NCBI GenBank assembly: GCA_015146655.1
Contig: VKHL01000140.1
Location: forward strand, 1-64,000
From: Ochromonas danica
Lineage: Eukaryota; Sar; Chrysophyceae; Chromulinales; Chromulinaceae
DNA length: 64,000 bases
Direction of reading: 5' to 3'
In this document: in pieces, positions 36,201 through 46,500 of the stretch
Layout: the number at the start of each line of letters is the position of its first letter
Numbering within the stretch: position 1 is the first letter of the stretch
Notes under the pieces: model-generated
Seen by the model: only the letters and a program-made list of their open reading frames with translations
Databases searched by the model: none
What the model was told of the DNA's origin: nothing
Made by a program: the position numbers and the translations under genes

Positions 36201-37330
36201 AAGAAGTTTCTTCCAGGCCTAATAATCAATATTCTTCTAATGTGACCGAAGGAAATGAGATGACTCGAGTCAAAACTACTCTCTCCCCAGCTGATCAAAG
36301 CAAAGTGAGTTTCTTCGAAGGTTTGACCAAATGCCTCTCTATTAAGTCAATCTTTATTATTGGCGGCAGGTTTCATCGTCAAAGCCTTGAGAATGTTTTC
36401 AAAATTGTTCAACTAGACAATGCACGAATCCAAGAGATTCTAATCCAAGATGTCAATCAATTCAATTTCGATGAGATTGCAAAGCAATTTCTGAAATCAG
36501 TAGCTGCACCTTCTTTAGATGAAAGCAGTCGTTCTCTTAAACCAGATAGTAGAACTAGCATTATGTCTGTCAATCAAAAGGAAAATGATCGAAAAGAGGA
36601 GGCGCCGAATCCGGGAACTGCTACAATTATCTGCCAATCAGCCAAGCTTTTATTACTAGACTATTTCAACTATTCCATCCCAGGCATTGAGAAGCTCTGT
36701 CTTCATCATTGCAAGCTAAGTGACGAGAATGTGTCTCTCATAGCAGAAGCTCTGGAAGTCAACTCGTCATTGCAAAAGTTGCATCTTTCTGTCAATTTGA
36801 TTACAGACAAGGGGTTCACTAGCTTGTTTCGAGCTATGCTTAAGAACAAGAATAGTCGATTGCATCTGCTAGACTTGTCATTCAATCTGATTCAATGTCA
36901 ACATGAAGAAATGCTGACTCTGTTGGCATCTTATCGCATGGAAATGCACAGAAACTTAGAGTTGAACAAGTGGATATTAACTTTGGACTTCAGCCACAAT
37001 CAGATTGTTAAAGGATTTGATGTCATCGACCATGCAGTGGACTGTCACATGTTTCCACAGCTTAGCATTATCTACAGCCCTAATAACGAGCACCAGCAAG
37101 TCAACATGCCCGATTCACCCCAACAGCAAGCAAGCACCAAATCATCATCCGCTTCTATTTCAAAAGGTGAACAGAAGAAGACTTCCACCCTTCCGCCTCT
37201 CAGAATAGGTAGTCATGAGCGGAAGTTCTTGAAGCAAAAGCAAAGCAAAAGAAACTCTCGGAGTGTGGAGAAGTATCAACCAAGCGATCATTCTTGGTTG
37301 TTACCTTCGAGATCGTTCTCTGATCGATAG
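33250..37330 (+). CDS. TPR - IQ motif - leucine-rich repeat protein
   Basis: Proposed exons 33250-33283, 33374-35615 and 35695-37330 join in phase to 1303 residues; the first intron is optional because the frame stays open, and ATG 33388 is an alternative. The start Met-Gly-Cys-Pro-Ser-Ser-Lys is a candidate myristoylation plus palmitoylation signal. Residues up to about 500 are TPR-like helical pairs with a low-complexity Ser/Thr/Gly insert. At least four IQ-type calmodulin-binding helices follow (for example Ala-Ile-Gln-Arg-Trp-Tyr-Arg-Val and Val-Arg-Ile-Gln-Arg-Phe-Tyr). Next comes a Cys-Pro-Tyr-Tyr...Cys stretch, then four to five leucine-rich repeats of the RNase-inhibitor type. The C-terminus is basic and Ser-rich. 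Such combinations occur in axonemal or centriolar proteins; the function here is unknown. Confidence 0.8.
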
Positions 37331-37685
37331 ACTATCTAGGGTCATATAACCTTTTCAAATGTAGATAATGTATGTAGTGTCTTATTAGTTATTCCTTGTT
37401 AGTGTGATTTTGTTGGATTGATTAAATTGTGTGTAAATAGTAATGACTCTAACAAGCTATCACTCTGTTGCTGCTTTGTGAATGATTGTCTATGTATTAC
37501 TATTCAGAGTTTTACGCTGTTCTTCTATTTTAAGAGGATGAACTTTGATTCTGATCTATACCAGCAGACTTTACAACATCTATGTTTACATGTGCATGGA
37601 GCGTTTCACAGTTAACTTAAGAGGAGATCACCCTCTTCAACGAATTAGTCTAATTTAATTCAGATTCTACTGGAAATCAATTAGC
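37331..37685. other. Intergenic region, TPR-IQ-LRR gene - coiled-coil gene
   Basis: 355 bp between same-strand genes. It contains TAACTTAAGAGGAG at 37613-37626, nearly the same as a motif at 13711-13723 upstream of the kinase. No gene seen. Confidence 0.3.
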
Positions 37686-40600
37686 ATGAATCCACGAGAA
37701 AGAAAAGAATCATCCAAGAAGGTTCTTTTCTCTCTCTAGTTAACATGCCTCCACTCATCATCTAATCCCATTGCCATTGTTGACTGCTCTGTAGAAGTTG
37801 ACGGAGACTCTCCAACTCTCCATCCAAGAGATTGCCAAAGCCAAAAGAAAGCTCAAAAAGATCCAAAAGCTTTGTCGTAAAGTCGATGAAGCACTAGAAA
37901 TTCAAGAAACAAGTCTTCTCTTACAGGAAGAAGATCATGTCGAAGGTAAACCACCAAAACAAGATGACGACGTTGTTGCTATTGTTTTCGTTCAGTTGAT
38001 TGATTGGAACTCATCGAATGTGATGTGATGACAGTGCGTCCATTACTCGACTCTCTTGAGAATACTTTGAAGTCTTCTCATCGTAGTTCTCAGATTAATC
38101 AAGCACGACATGAGGTGAGCATGTCATCGCCATCAGATTCAACACATTCCCTGCTGTCAGCATTATCACACAGAACTCTTCTCCTTGATTTCATGCTCTT
38201 GATAATATCTTTTACTGGATGACTTCATCTTAGAAAACTTGTACAGCATTGGATGACTTGGTTTCTAAAATTCGTGGCCAGGAGGGTGAGGTGAGCGAGC
38301 AGATCGAGAAGATGAAAGCGAAAGCGTATGAATGGCAAGCAAGTAATATCATTCTCCAACAAGGATGTCGACAAGCTGCTTTACAAGCTCATGTACATCA
38401 TCTTAGTTGGAATCAAACTGTACCAATTCTCAATACTTGGTTAAATACGGAAGGACAATTACAACGTTCTATTTATGCAAGTGCTTGGATTTTTGGATTA
38501 CAAACAGAACTTAGTGCTCACAATGATATTAAGAAATTATTGCAGGATTTTGAAGAGATGCATTACAATAGAATGACTGAGATTCCTGTCTCACAACTTC
38601 CCTCTTTAAAACAACTACAAGAACAAAGACAAGGTCGTTCCGAAGCTTTTGATCAATTGCATTGGCGACTATTAAAACAGCTTCGTCTCATGGCGAAACA
38701 GTGTGATTACTTACAACTTGAGATTGAAAGTCGAGAACATATCAGGTATACCTCTCTTGCATCAATGAAATGACAGATTGTACAACTGATGAAATGAGTG
38801 CATGGATCTCTCCAGAGCACGTCTCAAGGCATTGACTATGGAACTACACAGTGCCTTGGAAGAGGATTGCCAGGATGCATTGGCTCAGGCATTGGCGGAG
38901 ACGGATCGTTCTTTAGACCAAGTGCTCAAAGCAGTCACTGCATTGCCATCACTTGAACGACAGGAATTCATTTCAAACGGCTTAGGCACTTCTGCGACTA
39001 TTTGCCCCAATTCCTTGGAAAGGAATAATCTCAATCCATCTGAACCTATTACTTCGAATATTGCTGTTGAATTGAATGGTCGACAAGAAGCTTCTATAAT
39101 GTCCAGTCTTAGTGATGAAGAAGATGAAGAAGATGCGGCAGTATCCACTTCGATCTCTTATGTTGGTACCAAATACTTAAGTCCCAAGCATTTAGAAATA
39201 TTCCGTCCACAAAGTGCTCAGGAAGAAATCTGTCAAGACCAGATTACGAAACTATTGAACAGACCATCAGCACCTGTACGAACAAAGAAGACATTGAAAA
39301 TTCAAACAAGAGACTTTCCACGTAATGTTGATCGTATTCATATCCGTCTCAAGAGTTTTCATGATTCTGTGAAGAAAGTGAATATTGATGATGTGCCATT
39401 TGAAGGTGATTTGAAAGATGGAACAAATGATGGGTTTGGAATGAAATCTCGTCCAAATGATGGCAAGGATCCTCTAAGTGAGCTCTTAGCATGTAAGAAA
39501 GCCTTGCGTCGCATGCAAAGCTGTTCTGCCCGTGCAGCTTGTTCGGCAATTAATACGGTTAGATTTTCAAATTATGTCTTCTTTCTCTTTCTCTTGCTTG
39601 AATGGGTATTGTGATGCTCTCTTGTGCAGACAAATCGTCGCTTGATATTGGCCGACACCAGAGGAAGTGCTGACCAAACTGGAAGATTGCAAAATGAGGA
39701 TGAACATCTGCGAGGGCCACTCGCTGCCACGTATTCATCAAGTCGTCAAGAATTGGAGCATTGGATGGAACAATCCCTGCTTGATAAGTACAAGGTACAG
39801 TAGATAACCTTCCCCATGCATCTGCTCTGCCTTGTTCTAATCACTCGATGCTTTTCCTCGATCAGCTGGCAATGAATCTCTTGAACACAGAGCTTGCTAA
39901 GCATGATTGGCCTGCTCATTTCATTCCGACTTTTCACATGGATGGTATTCACAAGCACACTTCTAAAGCTCATCATACTGACGGTGGTGATAGACAAGGG
40001 GAAAACCAAAAACAAAAAGGCGGTACAGAAGGTTCGAGAGAAGAAAGGCGTCATGATGAGATAATGCGTCAACGAGATCGTCCTTTCAACTTGCAACTGA
40101 TGTCTCCAGTGGAAGGTATTGCTCAGATTGACAATGTTAGCCGATTGTTGTTGTGAATGACCTTTCTCTTTGTGTTTAGAGCAAGACATGATCCTCAGCG
40201 ATCTTCCCACAACTCCTCTAGCAATGAGTGAGCAATTAGTACGAGAAAATAATGAAGAGATCTTATTACGAATCAACAAGATGATGAGTGAAGATGAGTA
40301 TGTTAGTAATGCGCTAAAGAAGCAATTGATGTTGAATCGTCAAGCTGTGGAGAAAGAAATATCTCCAGAAGATCAACTCGAAGATGAGGTTGTGCTTTCA
40401 GAGAAGCTAACGATTGAGGTTATCATGGATGGTGACAACTTCTATGTCACTTTTGATGTCAAACCAAGCCAACGAGAAGTCTCTTTAAATGCACGCAAAT
40501 ATCTTCAAAGGTAAACAGTCCTGTTTGTACTTTCACGTCATGAACTAACTGACCGTAACTTAACCTATGTAATCCAATGTGTTGTGTTGTGGATCAGGAA

Positions 40601-41102
40601 TATATACAAGGAGTGTACCATGCAGATCCCCTTTGCCTTATTCTGTGATGTGACAGGATCCCATGAAGATGTTATCCAACAACAATTACTCAACGATCGT
40701 TACAAGTTTTTCCAACAAGTTAAAGGTAGCTTCCATGTTGAACGTCTCCCTCCACAATTTTATGATATGATGGAGCAGAAAGTCTTGGAGAATGAAAAAC
40801 CAGAGACTTTGTTCACTATTGCAGAGATCGAATCCATGCTTTCCACAGCGATTGATCCCAACGCAGGTGGCAAGAACTTCCCTCATCCACATGTTCTCAA
40901 AGTCTTTACCTTGCGGTCCAAAAGTGGAGGTATTTGATACTTGATGTGATTATATTACTTCTTGCTCCCTGTTGTGTTTTGATCATTTTGTGCTTGACTT
41001 TGTTTAGTTCTTTTGAAGTTCACTTTTCCTGTCAAACACATTATTCCTGAATCCCAACGAGGAAGTATCATCCAACCTTTGCCACTGCCAACCATAAACT
41101 AA
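37686..41102 (+). CDS. Ten-exon coiled-coil protein of unknown function
   Basis: Exons 37686-37721, 37795-37945, 38035-38114, 38234-38745, 38816-39557, 39630-39794, 39866-40115, 40180-40510, 40598-40929 and 41008-41102 join in phase to 897 residues. Introns are about 64-119 nt. The first half is Gln/Glu/Lys-rich coiled coil with a Trp-containing helical block (exon 4). An acidic Ser-rich linker follows, and the C-terminal 250 residues look globular, with beta-strands (a Val-Ile-Met-Asp-Gly-Asp stretch) and a Pro-rich end. No domain is recognised. This is the most intron-rich gene in the window. ATG 37686 is supported by a 36-nt first exon whose splice restores the frame. Confidence 0.75.
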
Positions 41103-42187
41103 AAGCAAGAAGGTAGAAGATAGCAATGCGATCTAAAATTTGAATGATCGTTCCTGTGACAAAACTGTCTCCTTTAACACCCTTCTACAAATCAATGTCA
41201 TTGCCAATACCGTCTCTCCATTTTCGTCCTTCTTCGAGCAGACACCTTTTTCAAGACCACAGCACTTGGGGGCACGAGAAAAAGGTGGAAAGACCGTTTG
41301 GACCCATGCGAACCCTTTTCCAGTCCTTGACTTCTCCTTGGGCTGAAAGCTGGCCACGGCAAGAGTACTTGATGAAAATTGCTTATGCTGATGTGAATCT
41401 TATTGTTAAATAATATGGCAACGTTGCAGGACTTAACTCTCTTTTGTTAAAAAGTTATTCCAAATTCACTTTGGGTTTTTGCTAGGGGTTCACCCTCAAT
41501 GCTCAATTGAGTTAGTTTAATCTAGGTTGATACTTTCCATTTATGTCCTGTTGCTTTTCTCTACTACTGTTGCAAATCTCTTGCAAACTCTACTAATTAG
41601 TTGATATAATGTGCATTCTTGTTGATACACTGTAGTCAGATTGGTGCTACTGTATAGTCAGCTTTTCTCCGGCCTTGGTCTGTAAGAAAATGAATTTGAG
41701 CGATAAAAGAACTTTTTATGGGATACAGATAGCAGTCAATTTAGACCGCTGAAAATCTGCTGGGATATCCCAATGTAATTTCTTCCTGCCACAATTATGT
41801 TGGTAAAGCTGGCAGTATTACTACCTAGACTACCAATAAAGTCAATCCCTTTTCAGGTCAGTGAAAGTAACAACCAAATTGCGGAATGAGATTACTTATC
41901 TCTTAATCCTTACTTATCAAGAATGCGGTGCTCATTGAGCCAGCACACGATCACAGCAGTCATTTATCACATACTGCAGGTAAGAAAATACAATACATAA
42001 CTATACATAGCATTGCCCTAATAATGCACAGAGAAGACACAATCTAACATTCCACATGCTTCATGTTGCGGTTAATTAAAGAGAAAAGCGCGATTGGATC
42101 CTAAAAGAAAAGACAGAGGGCATATGCCTTATTTCATTCACATTGTTGCTTTATAGTGGAGTATAATCATACCCACGATTCTTCTTC
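41103..42187. other. Long spacer between convergent coiled-coil and BTB genes
   Basis: 1085 bp with no supported gene. Overlapping open frames near 41133-41413 on both strands lack domains and are not called. The remainder is AT-rich and non-repetitive by eye. Confidence 0.3.
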
Positions 42188-42904
42188 TCAAAAACTACCT
42201 TGCTCATCATCACTGTTGCTATAATGAATCGGAGGAAGTGAATCTGCGCCCCGAAATTTGGCGAAGACTCTATCGATTAGGTTCCCTAATTTATGAAATT
42301 CAAAGTCTACTAAATTTCGATGCATTTTACAAACAAAATCAACAATCATATCATTGAAATCTTCATTCATTATTTTTCCTTCCATGAAGTCAGTATATTG
42401 ATTAATAGTTTCGACTTTTAAATACAGCTTCATGGCTGTTACAACGCGTTTTGTCAGGTTAGGCACTTGGTAGTAGTCTGCCAAAGTGTATAAATCAAAG
42501 CAAAGATGGAGGGAATCAATTGCCAAAGAACTAGTGTATAGATATGTCAGAAATTCATTAAAGGCACTGAGGCCGATGGAATGAGTAACTTCTAAGCGAT
42601 CACGTTTTTGTTCTGTCCATGATCCATCGAACATTGTTTTGAAATAGCCGGAGGAAACATAGAGAACAATCTTATGCACTTTAAATTCTTGGACTTCGCC
42701 ATTTCCTTCATAAACCAGAGTAAAGTCACTAAACTTTTTACTTTCTAGAGCAGTATAAAATTTGCTTTTAGTGGCGGCACTTTTAGAAGGGTCACCGGAT
42801 ATTTCACGCCTGCCAGATTGTTTAGCAGGATTATATTGATGTTGTTGACCAGGAGGATGTGGAAATGCAGGATGTGGTCCAGGAAATGGAGGTGGAAAAT
42901 TCAT
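42188..42904 (-). CDS. BTB/POZ domain protein
   Basis: Single exon of 238 residues starting at ATG 42904, with no earlier ATG in frame. A Pro/His/Gly-rich N-terminal segment of about 50 residues precedes a BTB domain. The domain has Phe-Ser-Asp-Phe-Thr-Leu-Val, Phe-Lys-Val-His-Lys-Ile-Val-Leu, Ser-Gly-Tyr-Phe-Lys-Thr-Met-Phe and Phe-Leu-Thr-Tyr-Leu-Tyr-Thr. A BACK-like helical tail and an acidic C-terminus follow. BTB proteins dimerise and often serve as Cullin-3 adaptors; the substrate partner is not evident. Confidence 0.85.
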   Translation of the reverse strand: MNFPPPFPGPHPAFPHPPGQQHQYNPAKQSGRREISGDPSKSAATKSKFYTALESKKFSDFTLVYEGNGEVQEFKVHKIVLYVSSGYFKTMFDGSWTEQKRDRLEVTHSIGLSAFNEFLTYLYTSSLAIDSLHLCFDLYTLADYYQVPNLTKRVVTAMKLYLKVETINQYTDFMEGKIMNEDFNDMIVDFVCKMHRNLVDFEFHKLGNLIDRVFAKFRGADSLPPIHYSNSDDEQGSF

Positions 42905-43118
42905 GTTGTCAAATTCAATTTTTCTTTCTTGTGGACACAAAGTTGCGACTCTTCGTCTTGTGAGATTGATTTGGATTTCCTTTGTGAGATGGATTTGTCG
43001 GCTGTGGCTGTGGCTGTGGCTGTGGCTGTGGCTGTGGCTCTGCTGGCGTTGCTTGTGGAGGGGGGAAACTCGCCCGTTAACTTAATATGGGGTCGAGGGC
43101 TAAGGTTTTGAAAACCCT

Positions 43119-43195
43119 GATTTTCCCAGATAAAACTCTTCTTTGAAGAAGGGAAAAATGCGCGTTTTCAAAGAAGAGTTTTATCTACGAAAATC
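43119..43195. repeat. Hairpin: 20-bp perfect inverted repeat
   Basis: Arms 43128-43147 and 43167-43186 (AGATAAAACTCTTCTTTGAA and its complement) flank a 19-nt loop, and a further imperfect 9-bp match extends each arm. It is too long to be a chance stem, but has no T run to suggest a terminator. Confidence 0.85.
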
Positions 43196-43206
43196 TAAGC
43201 TGTGTT

Positions 43207-43234
43207 ACGGTTAGGGCCAGGGTTAGGGTTAGAC
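43207..43234. repeat. Short interstitial telomere-like repeat (TTAGGG)
   Basis: Three to four GGTTAGGG/CAGGGTTAGGG-type units directly beside the hairpin. Confidence 0.6.
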
Positions 43235-43268
43235 TAATCTCTACGACATTGTTTAAAATACTTAAACA

Positions 43269-43415
43269 AGAATAGAATGACGCGGGAGATTTTCTTCTTT
43301 TGGTCTCGATCTTGTTCTAGACCGAAAGATACTTGCGAAAACATCGCCTGGGTTAGATTTCTGATTTCTCCTCTCAAAGGGAATCAATCAAAACCTCCCC
43401 ACGTCATTCTATTCT
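43269..43415. mobile_element. MITE-like 147-bp element with imperfect ~25-bp terminal inverted repeats
   Basis: The left end AGAATAGAATGACGCGGGAG is matched in reverse complement at the right end with a few changes. There is no coding capacity. Small size and inverted ends fit a miniature inverted-repeat transposable element. No clear target duplication was found. Confidence 0.5.
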
Positions 43416-43587
43416 CCACGAAATGCTACTGCAACTGAGCAGCCGAAAATAATAAATCTGAAGAAGAAGAGAAACAAAAAGCTCGCTCCATACGTTACAC
43501 AGCAGAGCATTACATTCTTTTAATCCATTTGAAAACACTGTATCATATATGGACATAAACTTAATTATAAACAATCGCTTCTTTCAT

Positions 43588-46500
43588 CTAAAGAAGACCT
43601 AATAATGGATCTGACTCTGTCAAGATGGCTTGTGCAGCTTCCCCAGAGAGTGAGATATGCTTATGCAGTTCCTTCGTTGGCAAGGAAATAGGCAATTTGC
43701 CTTGTTGCGCTAGAGCGACATCAGGTGGTAAACGAATCTTGAAGCGAAGAACGGCACTTTTCCCCGCCAGATATGTTCGCCCAGGTCGATGAGAAGGCGA
43801 TCTCGTCATTGGAGAAGAAGAGGATTGTGTAGTTGTCATTCTTTGATCCGTCTTCCTGACAGGTGACATGGAGCCCATCACATTGCCTTTGAATGATGTC
43901 CCCAACAGGTTGTCATTGGCATCGAGAGTTGAGGATTTCCTTCGAGAATCAAGTAAATCCATGCGTTTGAGTAGATTGATAAAAGGGCCAGGTATACGAT
44001 GTCCTTCACCTTCACGCTCAATTTTATCTCTCCATTGACGAGGATAGTTTCTTTTGATTGCCTGTTTGATGAGTTGCCGTTCCTCTAATAGCCTCTTGAT
44101 TATGTCTTCATCTTCACCATCATTACTGAAGCGATGGATTCGATCAGCTAAATCATCCAACTGACAGCTCCAGACACGATAGATAAAGACAAGTGCTTCG
44201 TCAATATTGATTGATTTGCTTCCATCTGTGTCGAGAACATGAAATGCCTGATAGACCAACTTCTTGTCAACAGTATTTCCCAACACTAATCGCAACAAAC
44301 TACAGAACTCTGAGACAGATACATCACCTGATCCATTACTATCAAAGCTTGAAAAGATTTCCTTGACAGTAAACTGAGCCTTTCTCAACGTATCACATAA
44401 TCTATAGAGAATTTTCGTGAGAGCGCCAATCGGTTGTGTGGAGTCTGTAAGATCAACTGTCTGCACACCTTCGCGTTGCTCAAACTCGCTGAGATCTCCA
44501 AAGAAGCTCTTGAACTCATTCAAATCAATATCTCCACTGCGCTTGTAGTCTAACTTTGTCCACATCGAATCGAATTGACTCCATTCCATCTGCACACGAA
44601 GTAAGCTCTCCAGTCCACCATGTAGTTTTAATCGAGTTAGTTTGCTATTACCTCCAAGCCAATGAGCATCATTGTTCTGCTGATTGACAAGGGCTTCGAA
44701 GATGAGAGCTACTCGATCTTTTGGTTGGTCAGATTGCTCCATGGATAGGAAGGGTGGAGGTGGAGTAGTCAAAGCAGGTAGTGTCATATCAACTACCGCG
44801 TCATCGAGCTCTTCCTTCCCTTCTTCTTCTATTAAATCCTCATAAGGAGGAGGCTCCACTTCTTCAAGCTGCTCTTCTAGCTTCATATCGTCATCTTCAC
44901 CCAATACAGCATCATATGGTGGAGGATCGTTGTCTTCAGGATAGGGTTCATCCGTGTTGAAGGAAGTGTTGGAATGTCTGGATCGAGTCAGAAGTCTGTC
45001 TCTCACCAAGAGATCTTCATCCTGCATTAGTTGACGCTTTGCATTGATTTCTTCAACTTCAAGCAACCAAGAAGAGACTTTAAACATGGCTCCTTTGACA
45101 ATAGCTAAGACTTCATCACTCGACGCATTGATCGGCACTTTTCGAATCACAGCATCCATTGGTGTGACCTCTTTGGCAATCAACTTGGACATTGTCTTCT
45201 GATAACTTCGTGATCCTTCTTTATCTTTCTTCTCTTGTTCTGACCAAAGGTCTTCTAATTCAGATCGTGGCTTACCAGTATATTCAAAACTCCAAGTGCT
45301 ATTCTTCTTATTAATGGCTGCTTGCTTTTTCTTTTCTTCTCGTCTAGTTTGTGCCATTAAACTTTCCAATTGAGTTCTTTTCAATGCAGCATTACTTTCA
45401 ACAATATCTCCAAAGATAGTCTTGGGCGGAGGAAGTTTTCGAGGTCGAGCTTTCACCGTTTCTTTGGCTTGCTTTTGTTTCTTTTCTTCTTCTTTGGCTT
45501 CTTCCAATCTTTTCCTTTTCTCTTCTTCTTGTTTAACCCTTTCTTCACGTTTCTTACGAACAAAGTCATCATAACGTTCTTGTTGACTTTTTAATGCTTC
45601 AATACCTGCGAGTAACTTCTTGAAATGTAATTCATCTGTCACATGGAAGTGCTTATCAATGACTTCTTTGTCAACATATCTCAGTAGCATTGGTCCATCA
45701 ATGGATGCTTTAACAAAAGAATCTAGATAGTATGGTAACTCCACTTGATATGCTAACCAATTCTGGGCATGAATAGTCTTCCATTTCTTGATATTCTTAG
45801 GTAATTGTACCTGAGCTAGTGTATCCATAGTTGTTAATGATAATGTATTGGTTTTATCAGCTTCTCGTTGATTGGCTGACAAAGTTCTGGCCATCTTGTC
45901 CAGAGCAGATTTTAGGTCTTTATTTTGCTTTTGTAATGCTTCCATCATCTCTTTTCGATCATTTGATAACTCCTGTTATATTGTATTTAGAAGATTAGTT
46001 TCCAATTTAGTCAAAAAATGCAAGCATTCATTGATATCATATCATACCTGTAAGATCTCTTTTCGAAACTCTGTTTCTAATTTAGCTACCTCTGTTTTGA
46101 CCATTGCCTTTTGATCCTTTGCGCTGAGATTAGCGGATGGATTGGTTGATATGGGCTCTGCAATGGTTGACTTCTGTGTCCATTCTTCAATGACTGCTTT
46201 GTCAGTTGTAAATCGCAATCGTAAAGAAATCTTCCCCGAGAGATTTCCTTTATTATGTAGAGGATGCTGTACATCCTGCCATGCACCTTGACCATCAACA
46301 ACCATCCCCAATGGAATAGTTGCTTCACCTAATATCTGCTCACCAGTTAATCCAGGAGAAACAACTTGAACTTTCAATCCCTGCCTTTGTAGATGTGCAG
46401 CTACAATACCATTCAATTCCCATTTCAAATTCCACTTCGCATTCGAGCCAGCAGCTTTGTTAATGGGGGTCACTTTGTTCCATGATTGAACATTTATCTT

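Larger units (their letters stand above)
42905..43587. other. Spacer with GGCTGT hexamer run, hairpin, telomere-like repeats and MITE-like palindrome
   Basis: 683 bp between two minus-strand genes. It holds a GGCTGT hexamer repeat (about 42998-43038) and the hairpin, telomere-like block and inverted-repeat element listed separately. No gene is supported. Confidence 0.5.

Noticed and set aside
41133-41413. Overlapping short frames on both strands in the spacer after the coiled-coil gene
   Set aside because: Non-ATG starts on the minus strand, no homology recognised, and equal openness on both strands suggests chance.
43128-43186. Hairpin considered as a transcription terminator or small RNA gene
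   Set aside because: No T run follows, it lies in a eukaryotic spacer beside other repeats, and no RNA family is recognisable.
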